Assembly: GCA_900315105.1 (NCBI GenBank) | Contig: OMXX01000104.1 | Location: 1-13,224 of the forward strand | Direction of reading: 5' to 3' | Length of the DNA stretch: 13,224 nt | DNA from: an uncultured Prevotellaceae bacterium | GTDB lineage: Bacteria > Bacteroidota > Bacteroidia > Bacteroidales > Bacteroidaceae | Part shown: piece by piece, positions 1-6,905 of the stretch | Layout of the letters: every line of letters begins with the position of its first letter | Position numbering within the stretch: position 1 is the first letter of the stretch | Made by a program: the position numbers and the translations under genes | Notes under the pieces: generated by a model | What the model saw: only the letters and a program-made list of their open reading frames with translations | What the model was told of the DNA's origin: nothing | Databases searched by the model: none

Positions 1-146
1 TAGGTGTCGGGCTTTGGCTTTATTCGCAATGCTCATCAAGCTGCGCAAGTCCCTTCGGCCGCCGACCTCTTCGACGTTCAGCCCTCGCAGTCTTGAATTA
101 TTCGCTGAAGCTCATCAAGCTGAAGCAAGTCGTCGAACTCACGTTA
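1..146 (+). repeat. Interspersed repeat block, right end of a MITE-like element
   Basis: This gene-free stretch lies beyond the last gene of the leftward operon. It contains a diverged direct repeat (22-51 and 100-131) with the shared core GCTCATCAAGCT. The second copy recurs inverted at 9735-9768 (33 of 34 bases from 96-129). The block ends at 134-146 with TCGAACTCACGTT, the same sequence that forms the right terminus of the foldback element at 5587-5852, and it begins with TAGGTGTCG, which also occurs just inside that element's right end. I read it as the right part of a related, diverged element cut by the window edge. No coding signal is seen. Confidence 0.55.
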
Positions 147-169
147 AATAGTAAATTACAACACCTTGT

Positions 170-969
170 TTATTCTTTCAGCAACTCCTCCAGATGCCCG
201 ATGATGAACTCGCGGAAAGCCTTATCCTCTCCCAATCCCTTGAATGTGACCTCTACCTTGAAGCCCTTCTTCTCGAAAGCAGGACGCCATTCACCATCTA
301 TATCCTCACGAACATGCACACCACTCGCAAGCAACAATGGAACAACACTCACCTGCTTGTAAGCCTTCGTGCAACAGAAGCGTCAAGATCCGGCCAGCCC
401 TCTATAGTACCAACGAAATAACTGCCTTTCTGCTTCATTATCTGACAAAGCATGGAGTATGCTCCCGAACTTGCGAACTTGTTTCCATGCCCCACATACA
501 TCACAGCCTCTTTCTTGCCCAAGCTCTTCTGAGTGAGGAGGTCGGCAACAGCATGGAAGTCCTCTATCTGATAAAGGATAGGATTACCAACCTTCACCTC
601 CTTGAAGAACTTCTCCACCCCACGCACATCATCGCGAAGCATGTTCATCTCCACTCCGTCGAGAAGGAATGTAGGCATTACATACACCTTGTCGTAACCG
701 TCAAGATGCAGTCGTAGAAGCGCATCTGTAGCACTATCCTTCTTCACATTCTTCTTCGCAAGAATCCTGCGAATGGTTGGCGAGGTATAAGCCTCACGCA
801 CCTCATACTGCGGATAACGAGCCTTGATGTCAGAAAAAAGCACATCGAGGGCAACTGCACGACCTTCATCATTCGAAGTGCCGAACTGCACCACGAGAAT
901 TGCCTGTTTCTGTGCTGAAACCATTACGGTCATAAGACAGAGAAAAATAATCGTTACTATCTTTTTCAT
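170..969 (-). pseudogene. cbiK: Exported CbiK-like sirohydrochlorin cobaltochelatase, frameshifted
   Basis: CbiK-family enzymes insert Co2+ (or Fe2+) into sirohydrochlorin. The reading frame starts at 969 with a signal peptide (MKK, then a hydrophobic run ending about VSAQ), so this is a periplasmic form like CbiK-P of Desulfovibrio. Family motifs follow in order: ILVVQFGTSN near the start, MPTFLLDGVEMN, YVGHGNKF (first catalytic His) and GTIEGWP (metal-binding Glu). The frame then runs into a stop at 349-351. The rest, VSVVPLLLASGVHVREDI with the second catalytic His, continues one frame over and ends at 170. One extra A in the short A run near 366-369 would join them as VARKAYKQVSVV. The total of about 265 residues fits the family. 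The 206-residue product would lack the second His and is probably inactive, unless the indel is a sequencing error. It is the third gene of the riboswitch operon, 72 bp after the PepSY gene. Confidence 0.88.
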
Positions 970-995
970 ATTTATTTGTTTTTTAGCATTCCTTT

Positions 996-1040
996 CGCTC
1001 TCCGGCTCCCTCCCTACGGGGGAGGGCGGGGGGAGAGGCC
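996..1040 (-). repeat. G/C-rich hairpin repeat after PepSY stop codon
   Basis: Read on the minus strand, this 45-bp unit starts one base after the PepSY stop codon. It folds with an outer stem CTCTCC/GGAGAG and a perfect inner stem CCCTCCC/GGGAGGG around the loop CCGTA. A second copy lies at 2704-2781, also directly after a stop codon. It could act as an mRNA 3'-end stabiliser, an attenuator between cistrons or a REP-like element. No T-run follows, so it is not a classical terminator. Confidence 0.75.
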
Positions 1041-1041
1041 G

Positions 1042-2502
1042 TTACCTTACCAGTCTCCCTATATACCTACATCCAAGCACTACTCCTGTAAGCGATACAG
1101 CAGCACCTCCAAGAAGCACTATCCATGAAAGCAACAGACGAAGCCACTCTGCATCCACAATTCCAGGAAGACGTAACTTGTGAAGGGCAGGATACATCCA
1201 GTATGCCCATCGGCCTGTGGTATCGACATATCTTACATTTCCGTTCTTCGGATTGATAAAGAACACACCATTGTCCTCATCATTCATCGTCACCTTCACA
1301 ACAGGAAGGATAGCCTCTCCCCTACTATGAACGCGATAGTAAAGTTCCTGATAGTCCTGAGTCTCAGCCGTAGCCCCACTCACATCCACGTTATGCCTCT
1401 TATATACATCTTTCACCAAGTCAAGGACCTCGTTCTCTGAAAGTTGAAGGGCAACGAGAGATGTATCACGGGCATCATAATAAGCCGATTTACCATCCTT
1501 CTTCTTAACCGCATAGAAAGGAACATGCCCTATGTGCTTCCATTCCAAATTAGTAGCCTGTGGTTCTGCAGCAAGCACCTTACGATAGTCGAGCTTGAAG
1601 GTGTCAGCCTTTGCCGACATGAGCTCAAGCTGTGGCTTGAAGTCGAGCTTCGATTCACTCACGAATGCAGGAACATCAGCAAGCGACATCATTCCGCTGA
1701 ACACGTATGTGAGACAGAAAACACCGAACACCAATCCCGTGACATAATGCCAATGATACCATTTCTTCTTATATGGAGAGAAGCGCACCTTCTTGCTCTT
1801 GCGTGTACGACTCCATACCACGATACCTATCCATAGACCGCTAATAGCCATCAGGCATCCAATACCCGAAATCCATATCACGGTTGTGGTCCATAGCTCC
1901 TGATCGCTTCTTAGCCATGTGAAATAAACCCAATGTGGTATCGGACCAAGCCAAGCCCATACACGCTGCTCATGTGAGGTGAACTGCAAAGCGTCACCCG
2001 ACTTGCTACCCACATACAACTCATGCTCGTCCTCATCTGCAAAGGTGTATTTTATGATAGGCAATTCCTTCTCATTACGTCCGAAAGGCACCCATTGATC
2101 CAACTCCCTAAGAGTATCAACCTGTGCCACCTCAGCCTTGCACCATGCCTTTCTCACCTTCTCTAGACGCTTTTCATCAACCGTAACCTTCACAGCCTCT
2201 CCCTTCTCGTCAACCTCCACAAGAGTGTCTGGTGAAGAGATGCGGAATGTTGTGGTTCCCAGATATCTCTCAACCGACATATCCGAAAAGGCAATACCCT
2301 TCGCAAGTGAATCAACAGGAGGCAGTTCCCCTACCGTTCCACTTATCAGTTCCATCTTCTTCGACTTGTCAGCACGAGGGAAATGACCGTGATACAGCAT
2401 CACCAATCCCGTCAGGAACCACATAAGGAACACAGCACTTAGCAATGTCCCCAATATGCGATGTATTGCAAAAATAATCTTATTCAATTTTCTCATATCC
2501 AT
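1042..2502 (-). CDS. PepSY-associated transmembrane protein
   Basis: This 486-residue inner-membrane protein is of the PepSY_TM type, commonly encoded beside TonB-dependent receptors for metal chelates in Bacteroidetes and Proteobacteria. Four membrane segments are visible: about 10-38 (starting with HRILGTLLS), 203-230, 250-274 (starting HWHYVTGLVFG) and 455-482. Between the first two and the last two lie large, presumably periplasmic, PepSY-like regions, including the typical GEAVKVTVDEKRLEKV and FFINPKNGNVRYVDTTGRWAYWMYP patterns (read in separate segments). Histidines at the starts of helices 1 and 3 could bind haem, and some relatives are proposed metal-chelate reductases; that role is inferred here. 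It is the second gene of the riboswitch operon, separated from the receptor by 282 bp of repeat-rich DNA. Starting at Met1 or Met3 (both ATG) is equally plausible. The substrate cannot be told from sequence. Confidence 0.85.
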   Translation of the reverse strand: MDMRKLNKIIFAIHRILGTLLSAVFLMWFLTGLVMLYHGHFPRADKSKKMELISGTVGELPPVDSLAKGIAFSDMSVERYLGTTTFRISSPDTLVEVDEKGEAVKVTVDEKRLEKVRKAWCKAEVAQVDTLRELDQWVPFGRNEKELPIIKYTFADEDEHELYVGSKSGDALQFTSHEQRVWAWLGPIPHWVYFTWLRSDQELWTTTVIWISGIGCLMAISGLWIGIVVWSRTRKSKKVRFSPYKKKWYHWHYVTGLVFGVFCLTYVFSGMMSLADVPAFVSESKLDFKPQLELMSAKADTFKLDYRKVLAAEPQATNLEWKHIGHVPFYAVKKKDGKSAYYDARDTSLVALQLSENEVLDLVKDVYKRHNVDVSGATAETQDYQELYYRVHSRGEAILPVVKVTMNDEDNGVFFINPKNGNVRYVDTTGRWAYWMYPALHKLRLPGIVDAEWLRLLLSWIVLLGGAAVSLTGVVLGCRYIGRLVR

Positions 2503-2520
2503 TCATGATTTAAGTTCCAT

Positions 2521-2610
2521 ATTTATTAATGTCCGCTAAACTAATGTAACTTACCTTTCATCAAGAATTTGAATATTGGTAAGCCCATAAATAAGACAAA
2601 AACAGGAAAA
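2521..2610. repeat. 90-bp dispersed repeat, copy 1
   Basis: Positions 2521-2610 align without gaps to 13125-13214 with roughly 85% identity (about 13 differences in 90 by eye). The shared blocks include TGTAACTTACCTT, CATCAAGAA and TTGGTAAGCC. The left edge carries TGTCCG(c/a)TAAAC, which resembles the outer end of some insertion sequences, but no terminal repeat or transposase is visible, so that origin is a guess. It lies between the receptor and PepSY genes of one operon. The other copy follows the primase-helicase gene. Confidence 0.75.
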
Positions 2611-2703
2611 AAACATATAACCACCAGCATTATGGTTGTGATTGGCTTTTTTATGTTTTTTTACCAGACAGTAATATTCCTTAATAAACAGCCAATCCCC
2701 CAT

Positions 2704-2781
2704 CGCCCTCCGGCTCCCTCCCTACGGGGGAAGTCCGATGTTGATAACATCGGAGTATGTGTCAGGGCGGGGGGAGAGGCC
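2704..2781 (-). repeat. G/C-rich hairpin repeat with nested 33-bp insert
   Basis: This is a second copy of the unit at 996-1040, here three bases after the TonB-receptor stop codon (2785-2787). It is interrupted at 2732-2764 by a 33-bp segment carrying the perfect palindrome CCGATGTT-GAT-AACATCGG (2735-2753). Removing that segment restores the sequence of the first copy almost exactly. The same segment occurs at 7847-7880 (about 29 of 33 bases) in a different context, just upstream of the DUF6266-like start codon. Confidence 0.8.
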
Positions 2782-2784
2782 TTT

Positions 2785-5163
2785 TTAGAACTTATACGCT
2801 ATTGACGCCATCCAGTTGGTTGGCTCACTTGGCACAAACTGATCGCCGAGACTCTGATTGAAATAGTCGGTATTGAAGAGGTTGTTCACGTTGAAGCCAA
2901 GACGTATGTGATTGCGAGGAATCTCATAGCTGATGCCGAGGTCTGTAATCCAATAACCATCATACTGCGAATCATTGGTAGCATTACGATACACCTTGTC
3001 CTGCCATGACACGCTCACGTTGAAGCCAAGACCACGAACCGCTCCTGTTGGAACCGTGTAGTCACCAAGGAAGTAGAAGGTGTTCTCAGGAATGTAAGCA
3101 AACTTATTCCCCTTAAGATTATAATCCTTCAGATAGTCATTCTTGGCAACATCCTTATACTTCGCATCAGTAAAGCCATAGCCTGCTGTCAAACTCATGT
3201 TTGTGATTGGCTCCCAAGTGACGTCGAGGTCGAAACCTGTTGAGCGCATACGTCCCACCTGTCCGGTAACAGTCTTTTCAACATTATCAATTTCATCAAC
3301 CACTCCACTCTGGAGGTTCACGGTCATATTACGCTTGTTGATAGAGAACACGCTTGCGTTTACGGTAAGCTGAGAATTGACTTCGTATTTCAGTCCGAAC
3401 TCAAACTGACCGCCATTCTCAGGCTTGAACACCTCTCCGCCATCCTCATCAGGGAAGAACCTTTTACCATCACCATCAATATAGATTACGTTTGGCTTAA
3501 AGAATGTGTAGATTGGCTTGAAATATGTACCGTATGACGCATAGAGCGAGAGGTTCTCCATTGGGAGATAAACCACACCAGCCTTATAGGTGAATGCCTT
3601 TGTTGACATACCTGTATAGTCTGATTTTGATATATCATCAAAGTCACGCTTGCCACCTATTGTATTCAAGCTCGTGCTCTTGTATTGATAAAGGTCGAAA
3701 CGTGCTGAAACCATAGCCTTCCAATGCTCGTTGATGTCGAGCACATCGTGCAGGTAGAAACCGTTCTGGAGTCGGAACTGAGGTGTAACCGTACTATACT
3801 TCGTCTTCATCCAGCCAAGACTCTCCGCATCATAAATGCTTCCATGAGCTCCGAGAGCCGTACCCCACAAATCTGAATTCTCAGGAGTTCCCGTTCCGTC
3901 CTTCTTGTAGTCATACCCCTTGTAGGTGCATCTGCGAAGATAGATTATTGAGTAACCGCCAAGATAGTTATGCTTCACGCTACCTGTGTAGAACTCACCT
4001 GAAAGCTCAAGCTGATTGTTGATTGTCTTTGCCACATGCGAGAAACGGAGTGGAGAACTATAGTAGATAGAGTCGATACAGATGTACTTCTTCTTATCCT
4101 TGTCCATATAGAATGTCTCATAGATTGGATCATCACTCTTGAGATAGTCCAGTTTCTCCGTACTGAAATAGTCTATGTCATCGTATGAATAACTCAGTCT
4201 GTCAGAGAGCTTTATGCAATCGCTAAACACATGCTTATAGTCAACGGATGCATTGAAGTTCTTGTTCTTCATTAAGTCGCTATGGCTGTTGTATCGATTC
4301 TCCTTGTCGAGCCCCGACTGCTGAGTGAAAGCCGGAAGTGCCACCTTACCCGTACTTGCGCTATACACGTCATAGGAAAGGATTGGAGGCAAACCAATCT
4401 CCGTTGCATACAGGTCACTCTGACCTCCGAAGCGGAATGTCAATTCATCCTTCTCAGTCATATTTCCTCCGATAGTGAGGTAGCCTGAACGACGGGTGCG
4501 CTCATTATCACGCCATCCGTCTGTATGCTGATAGTTGACCATTGCGAGATAGTTGAACGGACCTATGAACTTACCTCCATAACCGATAGTGGCATTCAGG
4601 TTGTTCCATGAACCGTAAGCCAGCTTGGTGAAGCCTCCTGTCTTGGTTGAAGGAGCCTTACGCACCACGTTCAGCACTCCACCCACAGCCGATGTGCCAT
4701 AGAGAACCGACTGAGGACCCTTGATAAGCTCAATCCTCTCCACAGCACTAAGGTCCATGAAAGGATATGAGTTGTCGATTGACGAACGCTCGTCACGCAC
4801 ACCATCAAGCATGATGATGCTATGGTCGAAACCACGGACGGAAATCTGCTGGAACGCTCCATAGGTCTGACGGATACGTACTCCCGGGAGATAGCGTGAA
4901 GCCGTCTGGATGTCGGTAATGTTACGATGCTGAAGTGTCTGCGACGGAATAGTGTTCGTCGATACCGGCATATACTTAGCCGGCACATCAATCTTCAGAG
5001 CTGAAGCCTTCCTCGAGTTTGAGATCACCTCAACCTCATCAATCACAAGAGCAGTATCTGTCTTCTGCTCGTCAATTTTTCCCGTTCCTGAATGATTGTT
5101 ACCCTGAACAGGAATAGCGACCGCACATGTCATTACTGCGGTCATCAATGCATTATAACGCAT
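2785..5163 (-). CDS. TonB-dependent outer-membrane receptor (cobalamin-riboswitch controlled)
   Basis: This 792-residue receptor takes up a metal chelate or corrinoid through the outer membrane using TonB energy. A signal peptide spans about 1-21, and a TonB-box-like stretch, DEVEVIS, lies near 42-48. The plug domain covers about 60-172, with SVRGFDHSIIMLDGVRD, VERIELIKGPQSVLYG and GGVLNVV typical of the family. The remainder is a 22-strand-type barrel ending in the aromatic terminus MASIAYKF. Length is normal for the family. The cobalamin riboswitch directly upstream points to B12, another corrinoid, or a cobalt or tetrapyrrole substrate; the sequence alone cannot separate BtuB-like from siderophore-type receptors. 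The ATG at 5163 follows a T6 run at the end of the riboswitch P13 hairpin. The next ATG (Met7) would shorten the signal peptide, so Met1 is preferred. Confidence 0.92.
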   Translation of the reverse strand: MRYNALMTAVMTCAVAIPVQGNNHSGTGKIDEQKTDTALVIDEVEVISNSRKASALKIDVPAKYMPVSTNTIPSQTLQHRNITDIQTASRYLPGVRIRQTYGAFQQISVRGFDHSIIMLDGVRDERSSIDNSYPFMDLSAVERIELIKGPQSVLYGTSAVGGVLNVVRKAPSTKTGGFTKLAYGSWNNLNATIGYGGKFIGPFNYLAMVNYQHTDGWRDNERTRRSGYLTIGGNMTEKDELTFRFGGQSDLYATEIGLPPILSYDVYSASTGKVALPAFTQQSGLDKENRYNSHSDLMKNKNFNASVDYKHVFSDCIKLSDRLSYSYDDIDYFSTEKLDYLKSDDPIYETFYMDKDKKKYICIDSIYYSSPLRFSHVAKTINNQLELSGEFYTGSVKHNYLGGYSIIYLRRCTYKGYDYKKDGTGTPENSDLWGTALGAHGSIYDAESLGWMKTKYSTVTPQFRLQNGFYLHDVLDINEHWKAMVSARFDLYQYKSTSLNTIGGKRDFDDISKSDYTGMSTKAFTYKAGVVYLPMENLSLYASYGTYFKPIYTFFKPNVIYIDGDGKRFFPDEDGGEVFKPENGGQFEFGLKYEVNSQLTVNASVFSINKRNMTVNLQSGVVDEIDNVEKTVTGQVGRMRSTGFDLDVTWEPITNMSLTAGYGFTDAKYKDVAKNDYLKDYNLKGNKFAYIPENTFYFLGDYTVPTGAVRGLGFNVSVSWQDKVYRNATNDSQYDGYWITDLGISYEIPRNHIRLGFNVNNLFNTDYFNQSLGDQFVPSEPTNWMASIAYKF

Positions 5164-5178
5164 AAAAAATTAATAATT

Positions 5179-5570
5179 ATGTCTGTTCACCCCGCAGACA
5201 TGAGTTATTATTAAGTTCTGGCAGGTCTCCTGACTTAGTTTTACGTGGTGCCTTCCCGTCTGAAGTGGGTGTTAGGTGATAGGTGTTAGGTGTTGGTGGT
5301 TTGTCTCTAACCTCTCCACCCTAACCCCTAACCTGATAACTCTAACCTTCCCTCCCCCTACGCAGGGGGATTAAGGGGGCTTCTAACCCCTAACCTCTCC
5401 ACTCTAACCTCCCTCCCCCTACGCAGGGGGACTGAGGGGGTCTGACAGTGGCTTCGTCTCCACAATGTGAGTCACATCTCACAATAACAACACAGTAGCG
5501 GGTACTGCTACGGATTCCAACCGTATTCCCTTTTAATCCGAACCTCACCCCTTAGGCATCAGCTCAGAAC
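5179..5570 (-). promoter_or_regulatory. Cobalamin riboswitch with oversized peripheral hairpin
   Basis: Read leftward from 5570, P1 pairs GTTCTG (5565-5570) with CAGAAC (5215-5220). The conserved core follows: AAAGGGAATACGGTTGG, the P5 hairpin TAGC/GCTA with loop AGTACCC (about 5497-5510), GCCACTG (5446-5452), GGGAAGGC (5250-5257) and the signature TCAGGAGACCTGCC near 5219-5232. The P13 hairpin ATGTCTG/CAGACAT (5179-5201) has a loop containing GGGGTG, able to form the known L5-L13 kissing contact (ACCC with GGGT). P13 is followed by an A/T-rich extension and T6 that abuts the receptor ATG, so high cobalamin should block expression by sequestering initiation or ending transcription. The hairpin between GCCACTG and GGGAAGGC, usually a few tens of nucleotides at most, is 188 nt here (5258-5445). 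Confidence 0.9.
5321..5440. repeat. 62-bp tandem repeat inside the riboswitch
   Basis: Two copies (5321-5379 and 5383-5440) carry CTAACCCCTAACC, a CTCTAACCT stretch, the hairpin CCCCCT-ACGC-AGGGGG (5354-5369 and 5415-5430) and a closing GGGGG. The same hairpin unit, with ATGC in the loop, appears four times in the array at 9118-10376. Flanking sequence (5266-5350) consists of degenerate GTTAGGTG and CTAACCTC words. The expansion lies in a peripheral riboswitch hairpin and leaves the conserved core untouched. Confidence 0.85.
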
Positions 5571-5586
5571 CAAGAACCCTATTTTT

Positions 5587-5852
5587 AACGTGAGTTCGAT
5601 AAATTTTTATCAACTCTTATATTATTGAAAAACACGTGGCCGAAGAAGCTCTGAAGGAGCGACACCTAAAAGGGCGGTTCGTTAGAGCCGTTATATTATG
5701 GCCGTTAGGTAATATGAGGTCTGAAGGACCGACACTTATTATATAACAGGTATCGCACCTACGGCGCTCACTAAAACAATCACCATAGGTAGCACTTACG
5801 TACTACCCTTTTAGGTGTCGCACCTTCGGCGCTTTTTCATCGAACTCACGTT
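5587..5852. mobile_element. MITE-like foldback element with 14-bp terminal inverted repeats
   Basis: The element has perfect ends AACGTGAGTTCGAT (5587-5600) and its reverse complement (5839-5852). Inside is a second perfect 16-bp inverted pair (5659-5674 and 5806-5821, core GACACCTAAAAGG). Small hairpins of the form GCTCTGAAGGAGC, GGTCTGAAGGACC, GCACCTACGGCGC and GCACCTTCGGCGC line the arms. It has no coding capacity, so mobility would have to come from a transposase elsewhere. No clear target-site duplication is seen. The right terminus recurs at 134-146. It lies just upstream of the riboswitch, where the operon promoter would be expected. Confidence 0.75.
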
Positions 5853-5892
5853 GTTTTTATTAAAGAAAATCTGCAACGCTATGCAATCGACA

Positions 5893-6032
5893 GACAAAGG
5901 CAACGCCTTCGCACGAAGTCAATAGGGTTAGTCGCTCACAGAGCGGTGCCCGTTTCATATTGACGAATGACAAAGGCAAAGCCTTCGCACGAAAGCAATA
6001 GGGGTAGTCGCTCACAGAGCGGTGCCCGTTTC
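5893..6032. repeat. 76-bp tandem duplication
   Basis: Copy 1 (5893-5956) and copy 2 (5969-6032) start GACAAAGGCAA and run through CGCTCACAGAGCGG to CCCGTTTC, differing at a handful of positions. Each contains two hairpins, AAGGC-aac/aaa-GCCTT and CCGCTC/GAGCGG-like CGCTCACAGAGCG. A reading frame crosses it on the minus strand but looks like a by-product of the repeat. A minus-strand -7-like element TAACTTTG (6046-6053) lies just to its right; if used, this DNA would be the 5' leader of the riboswitch operon. Confidence 0.8.
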
Positions 6033-6114
6033 CAATTGCTGAGTGCAAAGTTAATCATTTTTTCCAAAATACGTGTCATTTTTTCCAATATTTATATCTC
6101 ATTTTCGTCATAAC

Positions 6115-6155
6115 AAAAAAAATCCGCTACCCAAGCCACATGCTCGGATAGCGAA
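6115..6155 (-). terminator. Rho-independent terminator of the toxin-antitoxin operon
   Basis: On the minus strand, the arm TTCGCTATCCGAGC pairs with GGCTTGGGTAGCGGA (14 pairs including three G-U) around a short ATGT loop, followed by eight T. It lies 25 bp beyond the toxin stop codon. A T-rich run on the other side may make it work weakly in both directions. Confidence 0.8.
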
Positions 6156-6179
6156 TTCTATATTTTTTTCTATATCTTC

Positions 6180-6452
6180 TTACTTGAAAAGTTCAGAATG
6201 TGAACCTAAACGTACAAGTTTTATTGTATCTTCAATTTTGTCATACCATATCAAAAGGTAATCAGCCCCAATATGGCACTCCATATAATCCTTGTACTCC
6301 CCAGACAGCACATGAGGTCGCATTTCCTTGGGAAGAACCTCCCCGTTAGCCAATCTCATAACGACAGACATCAGTTCAGCAACCTTTTGCCGATCATGTT
6401 GTATGCGTTTGAAATCCATCTTGAACTGACTTGTCTTCAGAACCTTCTTCAT
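6180..6452 (-). CDS. YafQ/RelE-family type II toxin
   Basis: This is a 90-residue endoribonuclease toxin of the YafQ type, which cleaves mRNA on the ribosome. Counting from the ATG at 6452, the conserved histidines H47, H60 (in MECHIGADYLLIWY), D64, R81 and H85 and the terminal F89 (VRLGSHSELF) match the YafQ active-site pattern. The position usually held by Trp after the Asp is Tyr65. An upstream TTG-initiated extension of nine residues is possible, but the ATG seven bases after the antitoxin stop gives the usual family length (E. coli YafQ has 92 residues), so it is preferred. It is co-transcribed with the antitoxin upstream and followed by a strong terminator. The protein should be toxic unless bound by its partner. 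Confidence 0.9.
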   Translation of the reverse strand: MKKVLKTSQFKMDFKRIQHDRQKVAELMSVVMRLANGEVLPKEMRPHVLSGEYKDYMECHIGADYLLIWYDKIEDTIKLVRLGSHSELFK

Positions 6453-6459
6453 ACAACAA

Positions 6460-6675
6460 CTACGACATGGATGCAACAAAAGATTCGATGCTATCCAGTT
6501 TCACTTCTCCTGCATCATTCCCACTCTCAGCCTCACGCATAGCCGCTAAGGTCACGTCATTAGGGACATCATCATGCTTCGTCTTGGCAATAGTCACGCC
6601 CTCAAGAGCACTCAGAACCTTGCGTAAGCTTGGAACGATTGCAGGATTATCGATATGAAGAGTCATTGTTGTCAT
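6460..6675 (-). CDS. RelB/DinJ-like antitoxin
   Basis: This 71-residue protein is the first gene of the pair, seven bases ahead of the toxin. The C-terminal half, VPNDVTLAAMREAESG (38-52) then KLDSIESFVASM, is the typical toxin-wrapping segment of RelB-like antitoxins that partner YafQ. The N-terminal half, MTTMTLHIDNPAIVPSLRKVL (split here after residue 20), starts with a short strand and may form a ribbon-helix-helix dimer, though it is a weak match. Two in-frame ATG codons (6675, 6666) are close together and either could be used. The complex probably autoregulates at the palindrome over the start of transcription. Confidence 0.8.
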   Translation of the reverse strand: MTTMTLHIDNPAIVPSLRKVLSALEGVTIAKTKHDDVPNDVTLAAMREAESGNDAGEVKLDSIESFVASMS

Positions 6676-6699
6676 AATTGTTTACAAAAAGCGATTAGC

Positions 6700-6743
6700 G
6701 CTCTTTGAGAGCAAAGGTACTACATTTATCTTGAAATCACAAA
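6700..6743 (-). promoter_or_regulatory. Promoter and palindromic operator of the toxin-antitoxin pair
   Basis: On the minus strand a TTTG (-33, 6740-6743) is followed by 20 bp and TACCTTTG (-7, 6712-6719), matching the Bacteroidetes sigma-ABfr consensus. Immediately downstream lies the palindrome GCTCT-CAA-AGAGC (6700-6712) over the expected transcription start, then a GCGC/GCG pair. It is a plausible operator for the toxin-antitoxin complex. Confidence 0.75.
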
Positions 6744-6806
6744 TCTTTTCCCAAATTTAACACAAAACCTCTAACCACTCCCTCTAACCTCCATACCTTA
6801 CCACAT

Positions 6807-6867
6807 AAAAAAAGGAAAGTAAACCCGAATAAATTTTCTGATTTAATTTACCCAGAATTTACTTTCC
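6807..6867 (-). terminator. Rho-independent terminator of the DUF6266-like gene
   Basis: On the minus strand, GGAAAGTAAA (6858-6867) pairs perfectly with TTTACTTTCC (6814-6823), the stem extends inward with G-U pairs, and seven T follow (6807-6813). It lies 39 bp past the stop codon at 6906. A small GCACC-aaa-GGTGC hairpin (6886-6898) precedes it. Confidence 0.88.
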
Positions 6868-6905
6868 AAAATCATTAAATTTTCTGCACCAAAGGTGCGG
6901 TTCGC

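Noticed and set aside
824..1183. Plus-strand frame of 119 residues
   Set aside because: It is antisense to the chelatase and PepSY genes and crosses the hairpin repeat.
2521..2610. Complete insertion sequence
   Set aside because: No transposase frame or paired terminal repeat is found around it; only a dispersed repeat can be supported.
2569..2805. Plus-strand frame of 78 residues in the operon spacer
   Set aside because: It is made of the 90-bp repeat and the G/C-rich hairpin and runs into the receptor gene; no promoter or family signal.
5860..6048. Minus-strand frame of 62 residues
   Set aside because: It only reads through the 76-bp tandem duplication and has no start context or recognisable domain.
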